Source: Darksidea phi (lineage: Eukaryota > Ascomycota > Dothideomycetes > Pleosporales > Lentitheciaceae). From it: a DNA stretch of 64,000 nucleotides. The notes beneath the pieces were generated by a model. That model searched no databases. It was given only the letters and a program-made list of their open reading frames with translations, and was not told where the DNA came from. Below are positions 10,121-21,801 of this stretch, in pieces. Made by a program: the position numbers and the translations under genes. The first letter of the stretch is position 1. Every line of letters starts with the position of its first letter. The stretch is taken from positions 62,001 to 126,000 of the forward strand of contig JASJFT010000081.1 of NCBI GenBank assembly GCA_030770425.1, written 5' to 3'.

Positions 10121-11422
10121 CTAGCTTACAAGTAAAATATATTGCCCATCCAACTGAGTGAGACCAGAGACTTTAATGCGACCCTCCGAAGTCAACAGTT
10201 CCTGACCCTCTGCTGATACAGGCGTAAACATTCCGGAAGTTGCATCCAGAGGGCGTTTGGCCACTTTAAGCCGCTTCTCAGCGTCAGCCACATCAGGGTT
10301 CCGGGCGGCTAACATTGCACGATTGTCTAGAAAATCAATCAGTGTAACCTTACTTTAGACCTAGGAACAACATACATGGAACTCGCATTTCGGCGTTCCT
10401 AAGAGCTTGTGTGGGCATGCTTGTATTAACGGCCCAAGAAAATGAGTCTAGTAGCATGAATAAGAAGATCTGATGACATGCTCATAGTCAGGCTTACTAA
10501 GAGATGATACGTTAGAAGCCAATGAATCTGCAGGAATCCCGCTTTTGATATCGACATTCATGGTGAAAGCTTGGTCAGATTCGACGGTGAAACGCAGACC
10601 ATCGATGAACTCGGCCTCCTGGGTTCCTGCGCCACCTGTCAAGTTGACTGTCCGGGTACTTCCTTGGCCGTACTGCACGAATATATTAGAAATATCCAAG
10701 GTTTTTCGCCCGAGAAGCATGTATTCTCCATCGAGCGAGGTCATTTTGATTATCCGTGTCTTGTTTTCAGACCTGCATAAAGTTTAGATTTACTAGATTG
10801 CCAAATCCTACGGCATACTTACACATGTACGTTTCGCTGCGATTCTGATACAATCCACGACTTTTTGTCCGCTGCCAGAATCCCAACATATGTGTTGCCC
10901 TGGTCGATATCCATTGATCGGAGCGCGACGGGGTCGTATGGGAGCTCGACTTTGGCGATGAGATCGTTCGCAGTCTCATTCAGCTTGATCACCCAAGAGT
11001 AATTCGAAAGCGCGACGAAGGGTTCGCCACTGCTACCGCTGACGAAGTTTCCCGGAAGGGGTGATGGATTTTGCTGCACCACGAGGGTGCGGTTAGACGG
11101 CGAGAATAGATCCAATGCGAGTCCGTCCACAAAGTCTTGATCTGTTCTCTCCATCTAGAAGTGGTCAGAGTATTTTCCCTTGGTGGTGTCACCCAAATCT
11201 TACCGATCCCAGGACATTGACTGTCTGCCCAAAATTCGCCAGATCGGGATCCGAACGCTTCTGGATTTCCTTTGCGGAAGCAGCACGAGACAAAAGAAAC
11301 GGTGCGGTAGATGGAACCAGGTTATCCGAGGTTGGTTGTCTTAGCTTTGCCGTATTAATGCGGGCTGACAATCCGAAAGCGGCCTGCGCTACCAATGCTG
11401 AAAAGTAGAAGATTGTTATCAT
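10121..11422 (-). CDS. secreted protein of unknown function
   Basis: Five exons (11422-11204, 11154-10823, 10772-10498, 10447-10376, 10326-10121) with four introns of 49-50 nt give a continuous 367-residue protein. It starts with a clear signal peptide (MITIFYFSALVAQAAFGLSA). The mature part has several N-glycosylation sequons (NYS, NET, NKT, NLT, NVS, NTS) and an internal duplication of the type SLDGEYMLLG (middle) and QLDGQYILLVS (C terminus), suggesting two copies of one beta-rich module. Between the modules lies NSFSWAVNTS, echoing LSNYSWVIKLNET in the first half. No catalytic motif is seen. It looks intact and secreted; the two-module reading is my inference from the repeated segments. 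Confidence 0.8.
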
Positions 11423-12853
11423 GGCAAAGCTGCTACCGGGGATCAAGTGACCTCAAGGAATGCAAATGATAGGATGAATGTGAAGGAATATGCAGATAGA
11501 AATGGAGAACTATGCGCGGTTCCCGTTCGCACTTTATCATCACATTTTTGGCATGTTCGGTTCGTGAAACAGAGTGGGTTGACTTCTCGGCTAGAAAGCT
11601 TAGCGCTATTGATCTCACCTTTATTGTAATCAAGCTTTACTGACTAGCAAACATGGGCTCAAACACACCTGAATCGTAAGTTGGAGTGGGTTAATCCTGG
11701 CCTAATCAGCAGGTCATCATTTCGGTCCGTATTTACTTTCGTCGTGCACGGTAAGCCATACGTTTCAATGTAACGCATGGCTGCAATTTGAATGGTCTAG
11801 GCTTCGTCCGCATTGACGAACTTGCAAGCGAAGTCGCAGCTGATCGTTGACCCGAAATAGAAGCCAAGCGTTCGTTGTTCCATCGCCATAAACTCCGCGT
11901 TGCGCTACAATCGAACCAAAATAGAGGAGCTGGAGAAGAGTAAGCGACAAAAGGAATGTTTAGCGTTCGCCGCTCGGCACACTGCAGGTGTGCTACATTT
12001 AACGCAGAGTGAATATATTTCAAGTAAGGCTCAACTGGAGAGATTCTCAAACATTGATAACTCCAGCGACGTTTTCTAGCAGTACATGAGTTCCATGGAG
12101 ACTAGCTTGAAACATGCAGATCCCCTGCAATATAAACGGAATAACCGCTACTGCTATCGGACCGTTGCGTCCATCTCCGATTTTAGCGGTCATACACCGC
12201 AAGACGGCTCGCCGCCAAAGTACTCTCCAAGGCTGTTCCAAAGATTGGAATCATATATACAGGTTACACGAAATGTCTGCTGAGTCACCAAGAATGACTA
12301 ACAACAACTCCCGGATCAACCCTGATCCGCACACCGCCGACTACCGTTAACTCCCATCGGAGTCACCATCCTCCGCGCCTCGCTACATAATTCACCATCT
12401 CGACCCAGTGGCCCCGTTCACTGCGCACCGCTAACAACACAACACAACCCAGTCGGTCTACGTACTGCGCACCACTACCGTTCGGGTATGCACCAACCAA
12501 TGTATTGTTCCCATATACATGTAGAGAGATCCATCCTCTTCGCGCACCACTTGTTCTACTTTCCGCCAGTGCTCCACTGTTTCCTCTACCAAAACGGAGG
12601 ACGAGGGACTCCCGCTGTCTTCAACACCTGTTCTTCATTTCCCCCATCCGGTACATACCATTCACATTTCACATTCCTTCGTGTACTCCATCCTTCCCAT
12701 CCAATCCTATTCTATCATCACGGAACTCGTCCCGCTATAAGATGCTAGTCCCCACCATACATCTATCTCATACACAACTACTACTACAACCTATGCCATA
12801 CATATAATCCAGAATACTCTCTCCGACACCACGTAACCAGACTAGACGACTTT
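11423..12853. other. 1.4-kb intergenic region, no supported gene
   Basis: Only short overlapping frames without domain, signal or splice support. The last 500 bases are C/T-rich on the plus strand (for example 12540-12760), as expected for a fungal promoter and 5' leader of the gene at 12854. Confidence 0.45.
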
Positions 12854-13255
12854 ATGCTCACCGACGAAACATTTGCGTCCAGCGCACAGCAGCGCCCCTT
12901 CAGCCAGGAACAGATGACACTCGCCGCTCTGGCTATGGCAAGGGGCATGTTCGAGGAGGCCACCGTCGCGGGGGCGGCGGGTACGTGGCCTCTCGACAGG
13001 CCGAAGCAGGACAGGGTTAACCTGCTGAACCGCACCGCGCGCGGCGACATCTGGGACCAGGGGGACTACGCCAGTCGCGGGTGTCATAAGGAGATGGGCC
13101 GCTTGCACGAGATGGTGCGCACCAACGGCACCCAGCGACGGTGCCAGGAGATGTTCGAGGACGCCGGCGGTATCTCGCGGCTGCAGCGCATGCCGGCCCT
13201 ACTGGCGCGCTTGGACCAGGATTGGCGCAGCCCTGCGACGCGAAACTCCCGGTAA
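12854..13255 (+). CDS. small hypothetical protein (133 aa)
   Basis: A GC-rich uninterrupted frame from ATG 12854 encodes 133 residues (MLTDETFASSAQQRPFSQEQ...), charged and helix-rich, without signal peptide, membrane span or cysteine pattern. It follows a pyrimidine-rich leader and ends 16 bp before the open frame of the F-box gene on the same strand, so it could also be a 5' exon of that gene or an independent transcript. No family is recognised; composition and the absence of stops are the only support. Confidence 0.35.
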   Translation: MLTDETFASSAQQRPFSQEQMTLAALAMARGMFEEATVAGAAGTWPLDRPKQDRVNLLNRTARGDIWDQGDYASRGCHKEMGRLHEMVRTNGTQRRCQEMFEDAGGISRLQRMPALLARLDQDWRSPATRNSR

Positions 13256-13271
13256 ACGAGCGCTTTCGCAA

Positions 13272-14669
13272 ATGCTAGGCTGCTTATGGGCTTGTGGTCG
13301 CTTAGCCCCTCCCTCTCTCTCCGGCCAGGCTGTCCACTTGCCATTTCTGATATGTACTCGTCCAACATTCATCGAAGGTCACACTCACGCTGCAACGATG
13401 TTGTTTACGACTGCTCATTTTGGTCCATGGTCCACCTCCTTGAACTGGGACTTACGCGCGACATGCTTCGGCGAGATGCGCCTCCCTTTCCGTCACCACG
13501 TCCATTCAGGACAGAATGAGACACGCCCCTCGGATGACGAATTTCACAGGTTTCTGCAATTGCCTACCGAGCTTCAGCAGTACATTTTGTCCTTCTGCGA
13601 CCCCGCGACGCTCTTTCAGCTCATGCACGTGTCATTCACGACGCGTCGGGAGGCCAAAAAGCTGTTCTGGTCAGATCCCACGACGCGATACATCATCGAC
13701 GGCCAATGGTTGCTCGCCGGTGGGCATCCACGCCACACGAACGACGACCTTGAGGCACTGACTCACATGCAATATATCGAAGTCGACTTCTGCTATTATG
13801 CGTCTGTCTTCGTCACGGAATGGAAAGAGGGTGCATATTACACAGACATCCGCGAGGATCAGAGAGCTGTCTTCTGGATGGCGCTGCGTCGTCGCTTTCC
13901 TCGCGTGACTGACGTCGTGCTGACCGAGGGCGGCCCAGAGCGAACACCAGCACCCGAGAAGGCGACTCGGCTGGCCACGGGATCGCCTGATGGCATCTCC
14001 ATAAGCGTTTCGCAATTACGATGGTACAGCGACACCTGTGTATGCCCTTCGTCACGGTACCTATGGCGGCGGAACCGCAGCAATCATAACTCATCGACGT
14101 GGGAGCTGACTGAAACGTCGTGGAATCCGCGTCGCATCACGCCACCGAATAGAAAATACTCTGGGCTAGTCGGAGCATACCAACGTTATGATCACAACGA
14201 CATGGACCTTGCCAAGTTGGAAGATGCCTGTCAGATTCACGCAATCCAGGCCACAGGGGCATACTACCTGCACATTCGACAAGCACCATGTGTCTGCCCG
14301 TTTCCCCTATGCGGAATGCAATTCGAGCAACCGGATGAATGGGTAGCTCACTACGCCCAAGCCTCTCTTCTGAGTACACATCATGACGGTCGGGTGCCTC
14401 TGCCTCCATGTGAGTCGCTCCGCACCGTGTTTGAGCGCCACGACGCGTCGTTGGAGCTGAAGCGACAGCGACTCTCAGATGAAATGGCAAGGATGCAAGC
14501 TGCATGGGGGGAGCCAGGCAGTCCAGAGCGCAATACCGTGTCGCAGCAATTCCTGCGGCAGTTGCGGAATGACCCATTATATGCAGGCGAAAAAGCTCCA
14601 GAGGAGAGTGAGATCTGGTTCCGCTACCAACGAGACATGAATGGTCAGGAACATCCGCCCATTTACTGA
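13272..14669 (+). CDS. F-box domain protein
   Basis: Single-exon frame with up to 465 codons. ATGs at 13272, 13398 and 13476 are possible starts. The first 68 residues look like untranslated sequence, so 13476 (about 397 aa) is the most likely. The F-box lies about 20 residues after that ATG: FHRFLQLPTELQQYILSFCD followed by PATLFQLMHVSFTTRREAKKLFW. Such motifs bind Skp1 and bring targets to SCF ubiquitin ligases. The remainder is a Trp/Tyr-rich region typical of fungal F-box proteins, with a Cys/His group near the C-terminal third (CVCPFPLCGMQF...WVAHY) that resembles a degenerate C2H2 finger. No LRR or WD repeats are visible, so the substrate is unknown. The C terminus is hydrophilic and ends at TGA 14667. 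Confidence 0.8.
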   Translation: MLGCLWACGRLAPPSLSGQAVHLPFLICTRPTFIEGHTHAATMLFTTAHFGPWSTSLNWDLRATCFGEMRLPFRHHVHSGQNETRPSDDEFHRFLQLPTELQQYILSFCDPATLFQLMHVSFTTRREAKKLFWSDPTTRYIIDGQWLLAGGHPRHTNDDLEALTHMQYIEVDFCYYASVFVTEWKEGAYYTDIREDQRAVFWMALRRRFPRVTDVVLTEGGPERTPAPEKATRLATGSPDGISISVSQLRWYSDTCVCPSSRYLWRRNRSNHNSSTWELTETSWNPRRITPPNRKYSGLVGAYQRYDHNDMDLAKLEDACQIHAIQATGAYYLHIRQAPCVCPFPLCGMQFEQPDEWVAHYAQASLLSTHHDGRVPLPPCESLRTVFERHDASLELKRQRLSDEMARMQAAWGEPGSPERNTVSQQFLRQLRNDPLYAGEKAPEESEIWFRYQRDMNGQEHPPIY

Positions 14670-15233
14670 TCAACACCAAGAACTTCCACACGCGCTGTTC
14701 CGGTCTCATTGTCATCGTTTTCATCCAACGTGCTTAGGCCTTGGGCTTCATCTAGATGTCGCCTTCGTATCTTTTTTCGTTGCGTGACGGGTTACAGAGC
14801 TCTCACAAGCTTCCCTCATTTCCATTCGCATACCCCGTCTGCCTCTACTCGCTCTCGTGGGTCATTTCGCGATTATTCGTCTAGCTATCATGGAGCGCCG
14901 TGTGTATACCTATCGAACAATCAAGAAAAAGAAACTTGATTCTTTATGTCTAGCATGTTCGACTCTACGATCCTCATATTACATCTTTTTGCATCTCGTC
15001 TCATACAAATACAATCTCATCCCCCCAGTTCATCACGAATCTTCCCATGCTATGATTTTCCTTGAACACCCCACCCCTTCCCTCACAACCACACACTCAA
15101 CACCCTAACTACCCTCCCGCTAGTACTCTACCCACTACCACCCACCAATCAACCCCCTTCCACACCAACCCCACATCCACCCTCCCCACACCCCACCGTG
15201 CGCGTCGCGGGCGCTCGTCCCGTCTCCGCCACG
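14670..15233. other. intergenic, pyrimidine-rich
   Basis: 3' flank of the F-box gene, then a C-rich stretch (15060-15200, many CCCAC and CACCC words) that looks like a promoter or leader of whatever lies at 15234. No gene is supported. Confidence 0.4.
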
Positions 15234-15561
15234 ATGGAGCCAGACAAAAGACTCCTGCAGGACGTCAATTTCATAGGTGAGGGTAAGTTGTGAGCAGGGC
15301 GTTACTTACTTCAACCCTCCAACCACAGCGCCGACCGGACATTCCAGCCCCGCCATCGGCGTCGGCGCCACACTGCAAATATTTTTCACGAGTATAGATG
15401 ACGCGCAGAGTGCGGCCGTGTACGAGGGGCAGAAGGAGGTGAGGCACTTGTCGTTGTGCCAGCAGCGAGGTCAGACTTACTCAAGCCCCTTCTTTGCGCT
15501 TTCACATCCGTCGCCTGCGTTGGAGGCGCAGGATTGCCATTGGCTGTTGTGCTTGCATTAG
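15234..15561 (+). CDS. possible small two-exon gene, unknown
   Basis: ATG 15234 opens MEPDKRLLQDVNFIGEG, a GTAAGT donor follows at about 15283, and a CCACAG acceptor at about 15329 leads to APTGHSSPAIGVGATLQIFF and a frame open to TAG 15559. The product would be about 96 residues. The opposite strand has an equally long frame with a signal-peptide-like start (MRPFHLFTLLPILALASP, 15749) ended at once by TAA, so strand choice is uncertain. No domain is recognised. Confidence 0.2.
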
Positions 15562-18500
15562 CTCGGGTGAAATGTATAGCTAGGATGGGAGGATGGAGGT
15601 ATGCGTACGAATAGGCGTCGGAAGAGTAGTATACGAGGCCGGCAATAGGGGTTGGGCGGATGCTGAGGGTTTCGGAAAGGGGAATGCTATCTTAGGGGGA
15701 GGCGAGGGCGAGGATAGGGAGGAGGGTGAAGAGATGGAATGGGCGCATGGTTGAAGCGATTGATTGTCTCAGAAATACTGTAGCGTGGAGATAGTATTCG
15801 ACTTGGACGATGTTTGGATATCCTCGCCGTCGGGTGGTCGTTAATATGCGAACGCGTACGACGAGGTTGAGAATCCGCAACCACGAGGGCTCTTGGACAC
15901 ATGGCTGGAGCAGAGAAGCAAAGTGAGATATGTGATGCTCGCCACGCTCGTGGGGGTGATCATTGCCATTGTTTTGGGGGTGCTCGGTTTGGCTGTTGGT
16001 ATCTTCCAGGTCTGGGTTTCGTATCAAGCGTGGAAATATCCTGTGAACAGTAGGAACGGATAGGATGAAAGGAAAGGCATTATAGGCAACCCTTGAAGCA
16101 TGTGATGAAGATTAACAATAGAAGCGGATCATCGACGAACTCTGGGGGTAGTGCACGTGCTAGCATATATTCCAGGGCCACAAGGGCAACAAGCACAACC
16201 TTATACCACGAGGAAACATAACCTCTTCATCAGTAAAAGGCTCCCAACAACTTCATTTACAGAATTGAATTTTAAATACTTAAGAGGAGCAGTGCGCAGA
16301 GTATTCCTCCTCTGGGTGCGGATACTCGGTTAGTGCCAAATTCATCCAGTTTTGCACGTAAAGAGACTTGCGATGAGAGAATTCAGATCCCAGGGTCAGA
16401 AAAGACGTTCACCAGTAATTTAGCAGCGAAGATATGCGGTCTTTCGCACTGAAACAGACCAGGAAATAGCTTGGTGCCAATACTTTACAGGAATACATCA
16501 TTGAAATTCAAGTTCGGCTGTGCGCCCATTGCAAATCCTTGAAGTTGGAATATCTGGCAAAACCCTTTCGCCCCACTCACTCATCATTTCTACTTAAGAT
16601 ATCCGTCCGGTTCTGCAAGACTTGGCCTTTCTGTCGGATAACTCTAGCTTCATCTTTCTATTCAACATTGCAAGCATCCTCTTTCACCCCTCTCCATGCT
16701 ACTGTGCATATAACCAATTCAGCACATGGCTTATATAATTCTTCTTACAGATTAGTCATTCTCACTCATAGTGGAGCCCATATCGCACCACACCGAATAA
16801 TCCCATTCGAACCCCAGCGAATGTCTTCCAGATTCAGTACTTCCTCATTTGGGCGGAAGGACGTGTTGCCGACACAGCCGTTTCGCCTATCGAGAAGCAG
16901 TCTGTTCTTCACTCATGGCTTGCGCTCGCCTTCCAGGAAGTTGTTGTCGAGTATTGTATTCTTTTAGCGCCTTCGCCCTGGCACAGGAGAGCCAGAGGGG
17001 TATGGAATTTAACATCGGCAGGCAGGTGTAGCTGGAACGGGGCATAGATTCGGACAAAAAACGCCGTAGCATCCCGCTTTGGTGCTAGGATTTTCAAAAC
17101 AGTTTTGTCTTCTGAACCAAATGTTAGACATATCGAAAGATAACGAAGATGGCATTAGTTCTTCCTGACCTTGACTAAAACCTTTTTGACGATTGGCTGG
17201 TCTTCGAATCAGTAAATGGCTACGGTCAGATTTCCGCGCCTGCATTACACAGTCAGTATTCCGTTCCGGAGAAGACGGAGGTGGAAGAGCCAGTTTTTAG
17301 CCTCTGAAAAAAAGAAAAGAAATATGGTGATGTATGTGCCCTCGATCCTCCTGTTAGTCACAGTACCGGTGCAGAGGTCGATGAATAGCCTTCCGAACGT
17401 CCGGCGAAAAGACAAAGCATAGCTATGAATTTCTTGTAATGCTTCGACCCCGCCTTTTTCAGTACCACATGAGCTGACAATTTCTGAAATGCGAACATTG
17501 AACGTCGACTCAGAAGGAAAGGATGAGAAGTCGAATAGTCGAAACATTAAGACGTAACAATGGAAAGGCGATCTACCTCTGTCGCCGGTACTGCATCACT
17601 GCATCAGGCAGGCAAATATACTGCAACCGAGGAAGAGAGCCGGATGATCATGAAAGACAAGGTGGTAGCCGATACTTAGCACCAGAAGAAGGAACCCGAG
17701 TCATTTATCTACGAGCTCAAGGGCAAGCTCATTAGTATATACGCAGAATTCGCCAATGGTGACAAGAGGGCTAAGCTTCCGGCCAAGCTTGAGACTATCA
17801 AGATAAGTTGAATAATCAGTATATCGTAATTGGCACCAAGCTAGATTTTGCCCAGAATTGGCTGTCTGGCGAGGCCTAGCTGGCAATGCCAATAGATAAG
17901 AGGACTAGTTTCGATTTTCATAGTGGAAGTCTCTTTTGTAAAGTCTATAGGATTTTGTATTTTTATAATACAATAAAGTATTCTAATATTCGAGGTTTGA
18001 TTAAGCATTCGAAGCTTATTTAAGAATTTGTATATTAGCTAGCTCCTTAATTTTAATGATCTTTTAGTAGACGATCTGAGATAAAGTGTGTGTAAATTGG
18101 GAATATGTCAGTTTACTATGTTTAGGATGCCGTACCGCGGCGCAAAGCCGTTTCTGCAGAGCTCTACGACGTGCTGTACAAGCCCGCCATTCAGCTTCCA
18201 CTCCTGCTTCCGCCAAACCACGAAAACGAACCTCATCCGCTCGCAGATTTCTACAAATCGCCATGTTGGCGACAGCCTCCTATTTCGCCATGGACGCTAG
18301 CATCAACACCGTCATCCGAACCCGATTACTGGTGGAGCATTTTGCGGCCAACTTGTGGGATCAGCTCGTGGGGTTGGTACAATGCGTGGTTCAGCGGTCC
18401 CTCTGTAGCGGCGACGAGCAATTGCGGGTATTCTCCATCTCGTACTAAGTCTCTTCCCAAGATGAAAGTACTGTATCGCCTATCACAACTATTCCGCCAA

Positions 18501-18852
18501 ACCCCAAAAACCAAGGCAATTATTTGCAAGGATAACTAATAATAGCAATAATGTATTAATAATAAGACGCGTTAAGTGGTAGGAATAGGTAATCTAATAC
18601 CATTACACGTAAGTTTACGAACAAAAAGCATAGAATCCCACGCCGAAGATTGCGGTTCATCTGTCAGCAATAAAATCCGGCAAAAAAATGTTTGCGGGTA
18701 GCGTATTTCGTACCAAACGCTTTATATGTCTCCTCTCATCCACCCCTGCAACTGTTGAATTGTAAAGCTCGACAGAAGACGCAGATTTTTCTTTGCTTAG
18801 AATATATGACGAGACTCCATCCTGTCGCAATTATCCAGTCCAACCATCAAAA
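15562..18852. other. 3.3-kb gene-poor region
   Basis: No gene could be supported. It contains a short plus-strand relic at 17557-17816 (MERRSTSVAGTASLHQAGKY, then KEPESFIYELKGKLISIY after one TAG) and an AT-rich block at about 17930-18080 and 18530-18600. An open plus-strand frame at 18171-18539 is Trp/Pro-rich with no recognisable domain. Confidence 0.5.
17925..18075. other. AT-rich block
   Basis: A run rich in TA steps (for example ATTTTTATAATACAATAAAG) stands out from the roughly balanced surroundings. It resembles a small AT-rich island of the sort left by RIP on dead repeats, but no repeat partner is visible in the window. Confidence 0.5.
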
Positions 18853-20584
18853 TTATGTGCCAGTTCGGTCCGCGCCGGGATAAAGTTGGGTGAGTCCTTC
18901 GAATATATCCGCACCCCCCGACTGCATATCCTTGAAAGCAGGACATGCGAGGTCCAGGAGTGGTGCGGCGAGAGCGTCCGTAATCATCTGCAACGGCACA
19001 TCAAGCGTCTTGTAGATTGTGGATAACGCATCCGGCGACGCCATCTTGATTACCTGGAAGGCTAGACAAAGAAGGTTGTTGTCTGAGAGAAGAGTTTGAG
19101 CATTGAGTACCCCGCCGGTGATGTTGGAGATATCCACGCCAGTAAAGCTGTTCACGGTTCCAGTATTGCCGCCGATGCTACGACGATATTGTCAGCCTAG
19201 GCTCGGCAAGAGGACGTGGTTACCGTGTCTCACGAATCCAAGAGAGATCTCAAGGAGCGCGCTTACTACTTACCTGGCAAGCTCGGGGTGCAAAGAAGCC
19301 AGAGCAACAGTATCGATGTTCATCTGCACCAGGCCGTAGTCAACCGGCGTCTTATACCAGTTTTCCGGGATGCGCTCCCAACCCTCATTGTAGCTCAACT
19401 TGCCCTCTTCATCTTCCATAACCGCAAAGAAGCTCTTCAGGGTCTCCTTCGCTATAAACAATATTAGCCTTTGACTCACATATTAATCCAGTCCAACCTC
19501 AACTTACTCAACTCGCCTTCGGGGTGAGAGATTGAATGATTCCGGAAGATCCGCGCGGTGAACAGGTACCCAGCATTCCTGGCAATCATACCGGTGAACG
19601 GACCGTAGTAAAAGTCAGGATTCTCGGCGACCGTCTGGTGAAACCGGTCCTTCGCGAACTCGCCGATTGTCTCGAAATCGAGCGCCCCAGTAGTGGCATC
19701 AGCTCTGCTATAGAGATCTTCGAAAAGGGAGATATTCATCGTCCAGGCGTTTCCGGTCGAGTACAAGTCATTTCGCGTTGGCGAAGAGTCCGATTCGATG
19801 AAGTTGTGTGAATACTTGATGCCTTGTGGAGCTCCTAAATCAGTGAACCATGTATCAGCGGGAGTCCCTATCCTGAGGCTAATGGACGCTTTCATATCTC
19901 TTACCAAGCAGCCCTACCAGATTCCCTAAAATATTGAAGGACTTGGGTGTCGGTCCACCAATGGAGAAGCCTGGGTTCAAAGAGAGTGGATTTCCGACCC
20001 AAACTGTACCCATCACAGCCAGCGCGATTCCAAGGTCGACACCCATTCCGAATACTGCTTCCATCTTAGTCCCCGATTCGAACAATTTTGAATTTATTAC
20101 TTACCCTGATTCACGGCAGCAACGACGTCGACTAGCTACAAAGTAGCAAGTATTAGCTCCGAGCAATTACGCGCATTCAAGACGCCTGCTTACGCTGACA
20201 ACACCGTCTCGTGGTATATAGCCGTGGTTGGCCAAGGCATTAAGTCCCGGACATGGACCGCGCTGATCGCCAGCATCATAGTTTGGTGGCTGGAATTCAT
20301 GGATACCGGAAACTTTTAAGGTTAGAAGCGATTGCTTTGGAGTGTTGAAGGATTCTGGAATTGGAAATACCATCAATCGGCTTAGTCCGCGGATCAAACA
20401 GTAGTCGCTTGCTTAGTTCATGTTCAACCGTTCTTTTCAGATTGCCGTACGAATCTGTGTTTGAGGAATACGGAGAAAAAGTATCGTGTGATTTGGGGGG
20501 GTATCCTGCGGTTGGAAACCCATTGGCGGGAGGATAAAGAGAGGCGAAAAGACAAGCGAAAAGACACTGTGTTATGAAAGTCAT
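18853..20584 (-). CDS. heme-thiolate peroxidase / unspecific-peroxygenase-like enzyme (Peroxidase_2 family)
   Basis: Seven exons (20584-20371, 20312-20194, 20135-20105, about 20054-19905, 19834-19508, 19451-19274, 19177-18853) splice in frame to about 447 residues. A signal peptide (MTFITQCLFACLFASLYPP) implies secretion. The heme pocket is shown by RGPCPGLNALANHGYIPR, whose Cys is the axial thiolate ligand. The distal acid-base motif, usually EHD or EGD-S-x-x-R, is here ESDSSPTRND: Glu, Asp and Arg are kept and the middle residue is Ser. The family uses H2O2 to halogenate, oxidise or hydroxylate organic substrates, including steps in toxin and pigment pathways. The exon 4 acceptor is uncertain by 3 nt. 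Several N-glycosylation sites are present. The gene looks intact and lies 1.2 kb from the divergent CFEM-GPCR gene. Confidence 0.93.
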
Positions 20585-21801
20585 ACTGAGGAAAGAGTGA
20601 ATACAGTTGGATTTTAAGGCCGCAGCATGAGAGAGAAACAACACAATCATCCAGTCATCCAGGAAAGTAGGAATAAGACGATGATTATAGGCCAAGGTCT
20701 GCTCAGCTATGGGCGCGGGGGATTTCGTTTCACGGAATGGGCCGGACCATCCTATTACAGTTTCCCCCTCCTTAAACAAGCTTCTAGCGCGCTCGGTGGG
20801 GAGAAGCCCGTGCATGGAAAGGTGCGGAAATTAGATACCTTGTTTTATAAGCGTTTTGCTAGCAACTAGAGGTACCAAATCATTACCAATCCTCTATAAT
20901 ATCCAAATCACCGAATCGCTGCCTCAGATATGGACCGTCGGAGAGGATAGCCTACGATGTATTATTAAAAAAAATTACAGAGAAACTGGCATAGCTCATA
21001 CATCCGTGCACGTCAGGAAAACCGCGCTAGCAGCCCGTTAATGGGGCACTGTCCAAGGTGGACTTACAGTCCCCCAGGCTCGGGCCACTAGCCTCGCCCT
21101 ACTGCTCGCTTACAATCTTGGAAGAAGATTGTGAGGGTCCGATTGGCTATAAAGCCTTGTATGCACTCCACTTCGCGCATTCTTGCCCATGAAAGAGACC
21201 CTTTCCACCCCTCCCTACGCAATGAAGCAGGCTACGAACCCCCTAGTCATGGTCAACAGCTAGTGACCGGAGCCGGGGGCGACTGTGTGATAATCGCCTT
21301 CCAGTTGCAACCGAAGATTTTCCACTTACAAAGCTTAAGTACCCAACAAAATTTGATCCTACCTAATTACCGGGAATTTGGAGAGATGCAATCTTCCTGC
21401 GCCATGGTCTAAGCTTTTCCCTTTAGAACTGAGAAAGAAGCTCGTCCCGAATTTTAGACCGAGCCGGTCAGGTTAAAAATCATTGACCCTGGTTAATTCT
21501 CCTGTTGATCCCTCCTCACCGCTTGAAGCGGGGCTCCGGCGGTTGGCTCCCACGTTTTACTGCCCCATGTCCAGGCAACTGTCGGGTCGTCGGCAGTCTC
21601 CACAGCGGCAGATTGCGACCACGAACTGAAACACACCCTTAGACAGGTATACTGTCGGGAATTTCGGCCTTACTCACTCCAATTTAATTATCTCAAATAT
21701 GTCCAGCCTCCCTCCTGCTGCCTGAAGGTGCAAGACGGCACCCTGCAAGCATTTCTCTTCACCTGTCACCCCATGCAAATTCCTGTTAGGAGTGCAGCAG
21801 G
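20585..21801. other. divergent intergenic region, 1.2 kb
   Basis: Shared upstream region of the peroxidase gene (minus) and the CFEM-GPCR gene (plus). It contains an ATTGGCTATAAAG stretch (CCAAT-type box followed by a TATA-like word) near 21143-21155. No coding region is supported. Confidence 0.4.

Noticed and set aside
14137..14724. Minus-strand frame of 195 codons
   Set aside because: Shadow of the F-box gene; no domain, and the plus strand has a clear F-box.
15390..15749. Minus-strand signal peptide followed by a long open frame after one TAA
   Set aside because: The signal-like start is ended at once by TAA, no intron bypasses it, and no family is recognisable.
16795..16870. GGTTCGAAT-like B box on the minus strand
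   Set aside because: No matching A box, acceptor stem or anticodon arm could be folded, so no tRNA gene is called.
18171..18539. Trp/Pro-rich open frame of 122 codons
   Set aside because: Three overlapping frames of similar length occur here, with no domain or splice signal to choose between them.
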